Source of the DNA: Victivallales bacterium
Lineage (GTDB): Bacteria; Verrucomicrobiota; Lentisphaeria; Oligosphaerales; Oligosphaeraceae
Length of the DNA stretch: 23,797 nt
Reading direction: 5' to 3'
NCBI GenBank assembly: GCA_017964325.1
Contig: JAGCSE010000015.1
Location: 1 to 23,797, forward strand
Part shown: in pieces, positions 16,176 to 23,797 of the stretch
How the letters are laid out: the number at the start of each line of letters is the position of its first letter
How positions within the stretch are numbered: the stretch's first letter is position 1
Translations under genes and position numbers: made by a program
The notes under the pieces: model-generated
Seen by the model: only the letters and a program-made list of their open reading frames with translations
Told to the model about the DNA's origin: nothing
Database searches by the model: none

Positions 16176-17660
16176 TTAGGATTTAGGCTTTTTCATGTAT
16201 CCTTTGCGGCGTTGGATGCGGCGATGCTCCTCCTGATACCCCTTCTCCTTGGCACGTTTCGCGCCGGCAGCCGCCTTGCGGACTTCATCAGCCTCATCTA
16301 TCGATGTTTTTTCACGCAAGTCCATGACTATCGGAAGACCTGCCTCCGGGAAGAAGGCGTCACGAATTTGATTCTGCAGATACTGCAGATAATTCGCCGG
16401 ACATAATGAACGCTTGTTACAGAACAACACAAACTTAGGCGGATTGTTCTGTTTCATCGTCCCGTAGTAGCACTTGAAACGCTTCATGCCCGACATCGGC
16501 GGCGGATTCCGCGCAAACGTGTCTTGCAGGAACTGGTTGAACACGCCTGTCGGAATCATCACGCCCATCTGCTCTCTCACATGAAGCAAATGGCCGACAA
16601 TCCCTTTTAAATGGTAACCATTCATGGCGGAAATGATGTGCAACGGCGCATGATTCATGAACGGCATCGTCTCGCGGAGCATCGCCGTGAACTCCTTCTC
16701 CTTCATCTCCTTGCCAGTAATGTCCCATTTGTTCGCCAAAATGATACAACTTTTGCGGGCATCGACAATCACACGGCCGATCCGACGGTCCTGAGTCGTG
16801 CACGGACTTGTGGAATCAATCATGAAAAGAACGATATCGCAACGCTTTATAGCCGTCTCTGAACGAGATAAACTGAAAAATTCCACCACACTGTCAACCT
16901 GCTTCCGACGGCGCATTCCCGCCGTGTCGATAAGCATCGCGGGAAGTACCTCATCGTTGTATTTCAAATCAACTGGCACGTCAATGGCATCGCGGGTCGT
17001 GCCTGGTATGTCACTAACCATCACGCGATTATCACCAAGCAGACGATTCACCAATGACGATTTGCCGACGTTCGGACGCCCCACCACCGCGATTTTCAGC
17101 CGCTTCGGCTCGCCCGCTTCATCATCGGATTCCGCCGTTTCCTCCATTTTCGGCAGATGCTCCATCACCGCGTCCATCAACGGCCCCGCACCATTTGTAT
17201 GCGTGCAACTGACGGCGTGGATGTCCAGATAGCCCAGCGGCGCGAACAAACCAAATGCCTGAGCGCGAACATCGGCATTATCGGCCTTGTTCGCCGCCAC
17301 AACGACGGGCTTGCCTGTCTTCCGCAAAACGTCGGCAACTTCTTCATCCTGCGGCGTAATGCCCTCCTGACAGTTTACAACCCATATCAGAACCGTCGCA
17401 TCTGCAATGACTTGTACGACTTGATCGCGAATCATCCCATCAAACAGATCAACGTTCTTCTCCTTTGGATGCGTGCCCAAGCCACCCGTGTCAACCAACA
17501 AAAACTTATGTCCATAATGGTTGCACGGCGCCATGACGGGATCCCGCGTCACACCACTCTGTTCATGCACGATGGACACGCGTTTCGACAAAATGTAATT
17601 GAACAAAGCCGACTTGCCGACATTCGGTCTCCCCACAATCGCTACGACTGGCAGTCCCAT
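16176..17660 (-). CDS. der: Ribosome biogenesis GTPase Der (EngA)
   Basis: Predicted 494 aa, normal for Der. It is a double GTPase needed for assembly of the 50S ribosomal subunit. First G domain: G1 GRPNVGKS 10-17, G3 DTGG 57-60, G4 NKAD 124-127. Second G domain: G1 GRPNVGKS 194-201, G3 DTAG 245-248, G4 NKWD 310-313. A KH-like C-terminal domain follows (FKCYYGTMKQNNPPKFVLFCNKRSL). An acidic linker (EETAESDDEAGEP) joins the G domains. The ATG at 17660 has AAGGAGG upstream and starts MGLPVVAIVG, as in the family; the longer frame to 17693 is not supported. It lies 324 bases downstream of gltX on the same strand. Confidence 0.98.
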   Translation of the reverse strand: MGLPVVAIVGRPNVGKSALFNYILSKRVSIVHEQSGVTRDPVMAPCNHYGHKFLLVDTGGLGTHPKEKNVDLFDGMIRDQVVQVIADATVLIWVVNCQEGITPQDEEVADVLRKTGKPVVVAANKADNADVRAQAFGLFAPLGYLDIHAVSCTHTNGAGPLMDAVMEHLPKMEETAESDDEAGEPKRLKIAVVGRPNVGKSSLVNRLLGDNRVMVSDIPGTTRDAIDVPVDLKYNDEVLPAMLIDTAGMRRRKQVDSVVEFFSLSRSETAIKRCDIVLFMIDSTSPCTTQDRRIGRVIVDARKSCIILANKWDITGKEMKEKEFTAMLRETMPFMNHAPLHIISAMNGYHLKGIVGHLLHVREQMGVMIPTGVFNQFLQDTFARNPPPMSGMKRFKCYYGTMKQNNPPKFVLFCNKRSLCPANYLQYLQNQIRDAFFPEAGLPIVMDLREKTSIDEADEVRKAAAGAKRAKEKGYQEEHRRIQRRKGYMKKPKS

Positions 17661-17713
17661 GATGCAATCCTCCTTCTTTACAAATAATACCAATTATTTT
17701 TCTTCGATACATT

Positions 17714-17740
17714 GGGAGAGACCCGCTCCCATGTGACAGG
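17714..17740. repeat. Short intergenic hairpin repeat, copy 2
   Basis: Same length and layout as 14181-14207 (19 of 27 bases identical; shared GGGAG, CGCTCC and GTGAC). Here the hairpin uses TGGGAG/CTCCCA (17713-17718 with 17726-17731). It lies in the spacer upstream of der. Confidence 0.4.
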
Positions 17741-17922
17741 ATACGTCCATCCCATATTATTCTTTTTCTAGTTTTTTCGCGAAGATTTTTCCTTTCCGTC
17801 GCGCGAAACACCTTCAAAACGCCGAGCCACCGGAGATCATCCCGATTTACGGAGCTAAAAGCCTGAAGCGGAAAGCGTAATGCAAATACAAACATTCAGC
17901 GTCAAGGCCTCCGGCGGCGAGG

Positions 17923-17943
17923 CAATCTGTGTAATCCGTGGTG
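17923..17943. repeat. Short CTGTGTAATCCGTGG-type intergenic sequence
   Basis: Two imperfect tandem words, AATCTGTGT and AATCCGTGG. Sequences of this kind recur in spacers of many bacterial genomes (from memory). The rest of the gltX-der spacer (17661-17984) holds the GGGAG repeat, a 5-bp hairpin at 17907-17923 and a 7-bp inverted repeat (17775-17781 with 17802-17808), but no gene. Confidence 0.35.
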
Positions 17944-17984
17944 CCAATTTATTGGGGTTGCAGCTTGACTGCTCCATGCAATGT

Positions 17985-19562
17985 TCAGCGTTTGAAGAAA
18001 GCCTCCAACCGCTTCATTGTCAGTTCTTTCCCAAGCAGTTCCAACGTCTCGTAGATGCCCGCGCCGATGCCGATTCCCGTCACCGCCGCACGCAACGGCT
18101 GGTTCAACTTGCCCTGCCCCATGCCAAGCTTCTCCGTCGTGCCATGAATGGCCGCCTCAATGCCCGCAGCCGTGAAATCGCAGCCAGCCAGTGCACCTTC
18201 CAATTCTTTCAGCGCATCCTTTACGGAGGCATCCTTGAATTGTTTCGCCAGATTCTTTTCATCGTAATCGGGCTGCTCGACAAAGAAATATTTCCACTGC
18301 TCCACGTCCGCGAATTTTTTCAAGCGACTTTGCATAAGCGCACAGACCTTAGCGAGATAGTCAGGCTGCAGGTCATGCCCCCACTCATAGACAGCCAGAT
18401 AGGATTTACACATTTCCGTGAACGCGCCAAGCTCCATCTCCGCCAAATACTGTCCGTTCAGATTCGTCATCTTCTGGATGTCCATCTGCGCAGGCGTATG
18501 CTGGCAGCGTTCCAATGAAAACGCCTCAATCAGCTCTTTACGACTCATCTTCTCGCGCTCGTCGCCTGGATTCCAACCAAGCAACGCGAGATAATTGACC
18601 ATCGCATCCGCAAGGAAGCCTTTGTCTTTGAAATCGCCGACGAAAGCATCGCCGTCGCGCTTGCTGTAAGGCTTGCCTGCCGCGTTTACAATCATCGGCA
18701 GATGACCATATTGCGGTACGGGAGCCCCGAGGCAGCTGAACATCATGATGTGGCGGAACGTGTTCTCCACATGGTCGTCTCCACGGATGATATGGGTCAC
18801 TTTCTGCGTGATGTCATCAACCACGTTCGCGATATGGAACACAGGGCTGCCGTCGCTGCGGACGATGACAACATCTTTCATGCCGTCCAGCGGCTTCGTC
18901 ATGTCGCCTTTCACCAAATCATGATAGGTAATGGCACGACGTGTAAAGCACAGCTTCGCAGCACCTTCGATCGTCTTGACGAGCTCGCCTTTCAAAATAG
19001 CGTCTTCCTGACCACGAATATCAAAAAGCACTTTTCCCTCAGCATCAAGCACTTGCAAATCTTTGAAGCCAGCCAGCGCACCGCCGCCAGGAGCCGCCTT
19101 GCCCTTTGACGAGACAGCCGCGTAATCCACACCCTTGAAACTGACCGTCACAGGCGTATCTGGATGGACGGCGATTTCGGCTGGGCCGATTTCATGCACA
19201 CCTGGAACCTTCTCCGCATACCATGGAATCTTGAACAGCACGGCTTCGCCGCCGCCGCCCTTCGCATCCTTGTAGGCATCCCCCTGCTCCAATAGCTTCT
19301 GGACGGCCTCCAAATGTTTGCTCAACTGTGACGTCTGGTAAAGCGGCGGCTTCTCATCGAAATCCAAGCCAAGCCATTCCATCACGTCCAACAACGTCTT
19401 AATTGCTTCTGGTGTAGAGCGTTCCAAATCCGTATCTTCAATACGAAGCAGAAACGTCCCATTCTCATGACGCGCAAACAACCAGTTGAAAATGGCCGCA
19501 CGGATGTTGCCGATGTGAACCTGTCCCGTCGGGGAAGGCGCAAAACGTACTCTAACACTCAT
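17985..19562 (-). CDS. gltX: Glutamate--tRNA ligase with atypical insertion region
   Basis: Predicted 525 aa. It charges tRNA-Glu with glutamate. The class I HIGH motif is HIGN (16-19) in APSPTGQVHIGN. The KMSKS counterpart is YSKRDGD (~299-305), and the core pieces RIEDTD, VVDDITQKVTHIIRGDDH and NYLALLGWNPGDE are normal. The oddity is between about 95 and 212. The usual Cys-containing CP1 segment after AY is reduced to KDAKGGGGEAVLFKIP, and about 95 residues not found in ordinary GluRS follow (for example VPGVHEIGPAEI, PVTVSFKGVDYAAV) before HDLVKGDM resumes. ATG 19562 has AAAGGA upstream; the longer frame to 19613 is unlikely. It lies upstream of der on the same strand. Confidence 0.95.
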   Translation of the reverse strand: MSVRVRFAPSPTGQVHIGNIRAAIFNWLFARHENGTFLLRIEDTDLERSTPEAIKTLLDVMEWLGLDFDEKPPLYQTSQLSKHLEAVQKLLEQGDAYKDAKGGGGEAVLFKIPWYAEKVPGVHEIGPAEIAVHPDTPVTVSFKGVDYAAVSSKGKAAPGGGALAGFKDLQVLDAEGKVLFDIRGQEDAILKGELVKTIEGAAKLCFTRRAITYHDLVKGDMTKPLDGMKDVVIVRSDGSPVFHIANVVDDITQKVTHIIRGDDHVENTFRHIMMFSCLGAPVPQYGHLPMIVNAAGKPYSKRDGDAFVGDFKDKGFLADAMVNYLALLGWNPGDEREKMSRKELIEAFSLERCQHTPAQMDIQKMTNLNGQYLAEMELGAFTEMCKSYLAVYEWGHDLQPDYLAKVCALMQSRLKKFADVEQWKYFFVEQPDYDEKNLAKQFKDASVKDALKELEGALAGCDFTAAGIEAAIHGTTEKLGMGQGKLNQPLRAAVTGIGIGAGIYETLELLGKELTMKRLEAFFKR

Positions 19563-19638
19563 GGTTCCTGTCCTTTTATATGATTCTTTGATTGTCTCAA
19601 TGATTTCTCGCAACTATTTCTCTAGTCAAAACTTTTCA

Positions 19639-19666
19639 CTTTCGGCTTTAAGCTTTCGGCTTTAAG
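19639..19666. repeat. Two perfect tandem 14-bp repeats
   Basis: CTTTCGGCTTTAAG occurs twice head to tail (19639-19652 and 19653-19666), followed by a further CTT. It lies in the divergent spacer between gltX and the U32 gene, within the likely gltX leader. Confidence 0.75.
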
Positions 19667-19685
19667 CTTATTAATATACTTGTTT

Positions 19686-19712
19686 TTTATAAAATACACC
19701 AATTATTGACAA
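19686..19712 (-). promoter_or_regulatory. gltX: Possible gltX promoter
   Basis: On the minus strand TTGTCA (19712-19707), a short 15-base spacer and TATAAA (19691-19686). If real, the tandem 14-bp repeat is transcribed as part of the leader. The spacer is shorter than ideal. Confidence 0.3.
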
Positions 19713-19790
19713 ATTTATTCGCAACATCGCCCTTGAAACATTAAATTATAGAATTGTTCTTTTACATATTTTGATTTTGGAATGACTATT

Positions 19791-22268
19791 ATGGAACTTC
19801 TCGCACCAGCAGGCAATCTCGAAGCGGGCGTCGCCGCCTTTAAGTACGGGGCGGATGCCGTGTATCTCGGCCTTCAAAACTTTTCAGCGCGTGCAGACGC
19901 GGACAATTTCTCTTTTGACGACCTTGCGACACTCCTTGGATTGGCACATAACAACCCCGAATGGCCACGGAAAGTTTATGTCGCTGTCAACACGCTTGTT
20001 AGGGAAAAAGAACTTCCTGAACTCATAGATACGCTCGCACGACTTCGTGACTTGGAGCCAGACGCCATCATCGTGCAGGATTGGGCCGTTTTCCAAATCG
20101 TTCAGGAATATTTCCCCGAATTCGTGCTCCACGCTTCAACGCAACTGGCGATTCACAACGTCCAGGGAGCCATTATGGCCAACGAAATCGGCTTCACGCG
20201 GGTCGTCGCCGCACGCGAGCTGACCGTTCCCGAAATCACTGAAATCGCGCAAGTTCCAAATCTTGAAATAGAAGTATTCATCCATGGTGCCCTGTGCTAC
20301 TCCTACAGCGGCCTCTGCCAGCTCTCCGCCATGCTGCGAGGCGAATCGGGCAACCGTGGCGAATGTGCCTACATCTGCCGCAAAAAATACAACATCGTAG
20401 GGGAAAAAGGCCCGTGCGAAGCCTGCAACGTCATGTCCATGAAGGATTTGGCGGCAGGAGATATAATCGCCTCCCTGCGCAAGGCGAAAGTCGCCTCCCT
20501 GAAAATCGAAGGCCGCAAGAAGACTCCACTCTATGTCGCCGCCGTCACAAATTATTATAGGAATCTCATTGACAACACGTTCGATCCAGGCGAACAGCAA
20601 CAGTGCGAAGCCGATATCAAGACCATCTTCTCTCGTCCATGGACACCGTTCCATTTGAGAAACCGCCGTCAGGCTGGCGTGACGGACGTCCATTTCGTCG
20701 GCCATCGCGGCATCGTCGTTGGAAAAGTGACCGATGTCGTCGCTGGCCAGCCGGATCGCATCCGTTTCACCGTCAAGAATCGCCCGCTCGAACGCCATGA
20801 TGGCCTCCAAATCGAACTGCCTGGGCGTGACAAGCCTTACGGCTTCCCAATCAACGATATACGGCTATTCGCACAGAAAACCGTCGAGTCTTGGTCATCG
20901 GTCTTTGAAGCCGCTCCCGAAGACACCATCGAAGTCTCACTGCCAGACGACCATCCAGACATTCCCATCAACGCGAAAATCGCCTGTTCATCCTCCCAAA
21001 AGGTCAAACAGTCCTACACATGGGAAATGCCCCGCCCCGCGCAATGCCGCGAACGCTTCCCAGTCTATTTCAAATTGTCCATCCGCCCAACGGAACTGAC
21101 CGTCCTCGCACAGCCCTGCGCGGGGCCGCGCGAACTCGAAGACGTCAAGACGGTTATGAAAATGAATCCGCCGCTCGAACCCGCCAAGAATCCCGAACGT
21201 CTGGACCAGACGTTGAAGGAATGTTTCTCACGGCTCGGAGATACGACGTTCACACTCGCGGACTTACGTGTTGACAACCCCGAACAGCTTTTCGTGCCGA
21301 CCTCCATCCTAAACGAACTCCGCCGCCGCTCGACCGAAGACGTGCAGGAAGCCCTCGACAACGATTTCCGCTCCATTACCAGCAAAGTTATCGATTCCAT
21401 AAATGCTTGGAAACCCGCTCTCCCTTCCGCCGCTACGCAAACCAAATGGTCCATCAAAATAGACAAGATTTTCTTCCTTAACCTCTTCACTCCAGAAGAT
21501 TTGCAGAAAGTGGACGAAGTCGTCTTCAGCCTTGAGCGGACTCCGCTGGAGGAGCTGGAGGAAACGCTGGACGAACTTGTCACGCTCGTCGGCTCGCTCA
21601 GCAAAATCCGCCTCTCCATCCCCCCCATCATCCGCAACGACCTCGACGATACGATTGATTCCGTCACCATCGAAGAGCTCTACCGCCGTGGCTGGCGCCG
21701 TTGGGAGGTTTCCAACATCGGCTCGTTCCAACTTCTGAAAGATGCTCACATCAATCTGCAAAACCTTAACTTGACGGCGGACTGGCAGCTCTACGTCACA
21801 AACCGTCTCGCCGCAAAGGCCGTCATGTCACTCGGTTGCCAACGTGTCGCATTCTCGCCCGCCGACAACTGGCAGAACTGGTCCGACCTGCTACGCACAC
21901 TCGCCCCTGTCTCCGACGTCATCGTCTATCAAGATACGCCGCTTGCCATTTCCGACGTCTGCATCAACGCCTCCCTCAAAGGCTTCTGCCCCGGCAAATC
22001 CGTCTGCGATTTCCATACCATGAAGCTGAATACATTTGATGACAGTAACCTGCTTGCCATCAACAACAACTGCCAAAGTGTCATTATCAACGCTCAGCCC
22101 TTCTGCCTCGGCGGCAAAATCGCTCAACTCCACCATCTTGGCGTAACGCATTTCCGTGCCGATTTCATCTGGCGTGACTACGCGCCGAAAAACGTCCTCC
22201 AGATTTGGAACGACTTGATGCAAGACCGTGAGATTCCAGACACTTGGATGGCAAGCATGCTTTCCTGA
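19791..22268 (+). CDS. U32 family Fe-S protein, RlhA-like
   Basis: Predicted 825 aa. MELLAPAGNLEAGVAAFKYGADAVYLG and the HASTQLAI region are the U32 fold. The four cluster cysteines are Cys169, Cys176, Cys192 and Cys196 (GALCYSYSGLC to RGECAYIC, spacing CX6CX15CX3C), as in 4Fe-4S members. A long middle part including LFVPTSILNELRRRS matches the DUF3656-containing architecture of E. coli RlhA, which hydroxylates C2501 of 23S rRNA. Older annotation calls such proteins collagenase-like peptidases, but RNA hydroxylation is the better guess. It is longer than E. coli RlhA (about 650 aa). ATG 19791 is preferred, with GGA about 9 bases upstream; ATG 19782 is only three codons earlier. The next gene starts 21 bases after it. 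Confidence 0.88.
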   Translation: MELLAPAGNLEAGVAAFKYGADAVYLGLQNFSARADADNFSFDDLATLLGLAHNNPEWPRKVYVAVNTLVREKELPELIDTLARLRDLEPDAIIVQDWAVFQIVQEYFPEFVLHASTQLAIHNVQGAIMANEIGFTRVVAARELTVPEITEIAQVPNLEIEVFIHGALCYSYSGLCQLSAMLRGESGNRGECAYICRKKYNIVGEKGPCEACNVMSMKDLAAGDIIASLRKAKVASLKIEGRKKTPLYVAAVTNYYRNLIDNTFDPGEQQQCEADIKTIFSRPWTPFHLRNRRQAGVTDVHFVGHRGIVVGKVTDVVAGQPDRIRFTVKNRPLERHDGLQIELPGRDKPYGFPINDIRLFAQKTVESWSSVFEAAPEDTIEVSLPDDHPDIPINAKIACSSSQKVKQSYTWEMPRPAQCRERFPVYFKLSIRPTELTVLAQPCAGPRELEDVKTVMKMNPPLEPAKNPERLDQTLKECFSRLGDTTFTLADLRVDNPEQLFVPTSILNELRRRSTEDVQEALDNDFRSITSKVIDSINAWKPALPSAATQTKWSIKIDKIFFLNLFTPEDLQKVDEVVFSLERTPLEELEETLDELVTLVGSLSKIRLSIPPIIRNDLDDTIDSVTIEELYRRGWRRWEVSNIGSFQLLKDAHINLQNLNLTADWQLYVTNRLAAKAVMSLGCQRVAFSPADNWQNWSDLLRTLAPVSDVIVYQDTPLAISDVCINASLKGFCPGKSVCDFHTMKLNTFDDSNLLAINNNCQSVIINAQPFCLGGKIAQLHHLGVTHFRADFIWRDYAPKNVLQIWNDLMQDREIPDTWMASMLS

Positions 22269-22289
22269 ACAATACCGCATGACGGTGAT

Positions 22290-23444
22290 TTGTGCACTAG
22301 TATTCAATTACCACGTTCTTCCAGAACCGAGGAAACAGTCATCGACAGCTCCGACAACAATCTTGACCAACAACCTCACGGCCTGCTGCAGCTTCTGCTC
22401 CTCATGGTGACGGACATTCTGGTCTGCTCCGCGACCATGGCACTGACTATCATCGCCTACAGACGCGCAGGAGCCTGTTTTAATCCGTATTGTTATCTGC
22501 GGCTATGGCCGCTTCCATTCATATATGTCGCCATAGCCGCATGTTGCGGCTTGTACAGAGGCACCTGGCCGCAGACCCGCCCACCATGGAATCCTGTCCT
22601 GTTTTTGAAAGCGCAATTCAAAGCCGTCCTCTTCACATTTCTCGCGCTGTCCTGTTATCTTGTTTTCACGCGAGTCAACCTCCGCTACTCGCGTTTCATT
22701 CTTGCATTCTCCTGGCTGCTTCTCATCTGGCTGCTTCCCGCTGCACGATTCGCCATCAGAAAAATCTTCCATCTTCCTGCAACGCAACTAGATTTCAATG
22801 CAAAACTACCCATTCACGACGGACTTCTGCTGCCAATTCCACGTCTCGTCAAAGCCATCATAGAAAAAATCATCGCCGTCTTGCTTCTGCTTCTCCTCAG
22901 CCCGCTTGGCATTGTTTTGTCATTACTTGTAAAACTGACCAGCCGCGGCCCCATTTTTTACATCTCCGAACGCATCGGCCTACGAGGAAAAAGATTCAAA
23001 GTATTGAAATATAGAACAATGCGACATCAGGCAGACCAACAGCTTGTACAACTAATCTCAAGTTCCCCCGATATTGCACAGGAATGGAACAAGAAATTCA
23101 AGCTGGACAACGACCCTCGCATCACACCACTAGGCCGTTTCCTTCGCAAGACCAGCCTGGACGAACTCCCCCAACTTTGGAACGTTATCATGGGTGACAT
23201 GGACATCGTCGGACCCCGCCCCATCGTAGAGGAGGAAATTCCCAAATACGGAAGTGACTATGATGAAATCATTTCCGTCAAACCAGGCATTACAGGTCTC
23301 TGGCAAGTTTCAGGCCGCAATGACCTCCCTTACGAAGACCGAGTACGCATCAATCTCTACTACATCCGCAACTGGTCAATCTGGCTCGACTACTACATCC
23401 TCCTTAAAACGCCCCACGAAATCTTCTCCGCACATGGGCAATGA
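22290..23444 (+). CDS. Short WbaP-type polyprenyl-phosphate sugar-phosphate transferase
   Basis: Predicted 384 aa. The first ~160 residues hold about four hydrophobic segments (TM1 near 31-57, others near 73-88, 109-127 and 136-150). The bacterial sugar transferase domain begins at ~182 with a membrane-embedded helix (188-214), then KVLKYRTM, the catalytic Asp291-Glu292 pair in SLDELPQLWNV, GDMDIVGPRP and KPGITGLWQVSGR. The family transfers sugar-1-phosphate to undecaprenyl phosphate, the first step of polysaccharide or O-antigen assembly. The Rossmann-like domain usual between the two halves is missing; only ~20 residues link them. The start is uncertain. TTG 22290 keeps TM1 whole, while ATG 22404 would cut into it, and neither has a clear ribosome site. 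It lies 21 bases after the U32 gene, same frame. Confidence 0.85.
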   Translation: MCTSIQLPRSSRTEETVIDSSDNNLDQQPHGLLQLLLLMVTDILVCSATMALTIIAYRRAGACFNPYCYLRLWPLPFIYVAIAACCGLYRGTWPQTRPPWNPVLFLKAQFKAVLFTFLALSCYLVFTRVNLRYSRFILAFSWLLLIWLLPAARFAIRKIFHLPATQLDFNAKLPIHDGLLLPIPRLVKAIIEKIIAVLLLLLLSPLGIVLSLLVKLTSRGPIFYISERIGLRGKRFKVLKYRTMRHQADQQLVQLISSSPDIAQEWNKKFKLDNDPRITPLGRFLRKTSLDELPQLWNVIMGDMDIVGPRPIVEEEIPKYGSDYDEIISVKPGITGLWQVSGRNDLPYEDRVRINLYYIRNWSIWLDYYILLKTPHEIFSAHGQ

Positions 23445-23797
23445 TTAATGACTAATGATTAACCAGCCCCGAAGGGATCCGATGTGAACCCCCACAAGGC
23501 GAAGCCTGGAGATATGGTGTCCTCCTGTCGGAAACCTTCGAAAATGCTTAATGTGAACAGGATACACATTCAGCCATCATTTGCGCGAATGTGCAAACAC
23601 CATAGTCGCCGCCCATGAGGATGTGATAACAGCCGCGTAACGCGCGACTGAAACGTAACCTACGATATGGATGAAAAATGGTAAACGCTTGTAGAGCACA
23701 TTCCCGTCTTTGGAAATGCACTCAATTCATAATATCTTGTCAAGGAATAAGTTCTATCTTACGGATAAGAATTTCGCCTTGCCCACTACCTTCATTC
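23445..23797. other. Gene-free tail with nested inverted repeats
   Basis: No convincing ORF is seen. Paired segments include TATGGTGT 23513-23520 with ACACCATA 23597-23604, enclosing CACATTC 23565-23571 with GAATGTG 23587-23593. Further pairs are GTCGC 23605-23609 with GCGAC 23644-23648, and AGGC-GAA-GCCT 23497-23507. This may be a structured RNA or the 5' part of a group II intron cut by the window end, but no diagnostic intron domain V or reverse transcriptase is present. A 9-base word AATGATTAA repeats at 23440-23448 and 23454-23462. Confidence 0.35.

Noticed and set aside
17775..17808. Inverted repeat TTTCGCG/CGCGAAA as a terminator of gltX
   Set aside because: On the minus strand the stem is followed by A residues instead of T residues, so it does not fit an intrinsic terminator.
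17880..18518. Plus-strand frame of 212 codons beginning in the gltX-der spacer
   Set aside because: Most of it is antisense to gltX and it has no good ribosome site.
20136..20810. Minus-strand frame of 224 codons opposite the U32 gene
   Set aside because: The plus strand carries the Fe-S cysteine pattern and the U32 fold; the antisense frame has no support.
1..23797. CRISPR arrays, tRNA or rRNA genes, insertion sequences
   Set aside because: No regularly spaced repeats, cloverleaf-like segments, rRNA sequence, transposase frames or terminal inverted repeats were recognised on reading both strands.

Overview
The window most likely comes from a member of the Lentisphaerota (Victivallales-like, PVC superphylum) or a close relative. 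The main clue is the pseudopilin at 15124-15861: an [33 protein letters not shown] N-terminus on a Cys/Asn/Tyr-rich secreted body, a protein type that is strongly expanded in that group. A large secreted-type glycoside hydrolase, a CBM9-like lipoprotein and moderate-GC coding DNA separated by AT-rich spacers fit a polysaccharide-degrading gut or host-associated bacterium. The taxonomic call is inference from protein style, not from a marker-gene search.

Layout. 1-2403 (+) is the 3' part of a clan GH-A glycoside hydrolase whose barrel appears interrupted by a carbohydrate-binding module. 2446-7490 (-) is a compact three-gene operon, read FHA-MoxR ATPase, then DUF58 protein, then TgpA-like membrane transglutaminase. 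A GNAT acetyltransferase (-) and a secreted protein of unknown function (+) diverge from a shared spacer near 8.2 kb. lysS (-) follows, with a terminator-like hairpin in its leader. A visibly AT-rich island at about 10.9-12.0 kb carries a 59-codon gene and a degenerate GNAT-like gene; it looks acquired and has the layout of a toxin-antitoxin pair. A PHP-domain phosphoesterase (-) and ttcA (+) diverge from about 13.3 kb. A CBM9-like lipoprotein and the pseudopilin form a probable unit split by a strong intrinsic terminator. der and gltX lie on the minus strand. A U32-family RlhA-like protein and a short WbaP-type sugar-phosphate transferase lie on the plus strand. The last 350 bases have no gene but can fold into several helices.

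How the genes relate. The FHA-MoxR/DUF58/transglutaminase trio is the clearest functional module: a phosphopeptide-sensing AAA+ chaperone-like ATPase probably works with the DUF58 protein and the membrane transglutaminase in envelope biology. Housekeeping translation and RNA-modification genes (lysS, gltX, der, ttcA, rlhA-like) are scattered between accessory genes. The candidate least explained by known annotation is the 59-aa/GNAT-like pair in the AT-rich island. Other notable points are the apparent replacement of the insertion region in GltX, the FHA fusion on MoxR, and several small intergenic repeats.
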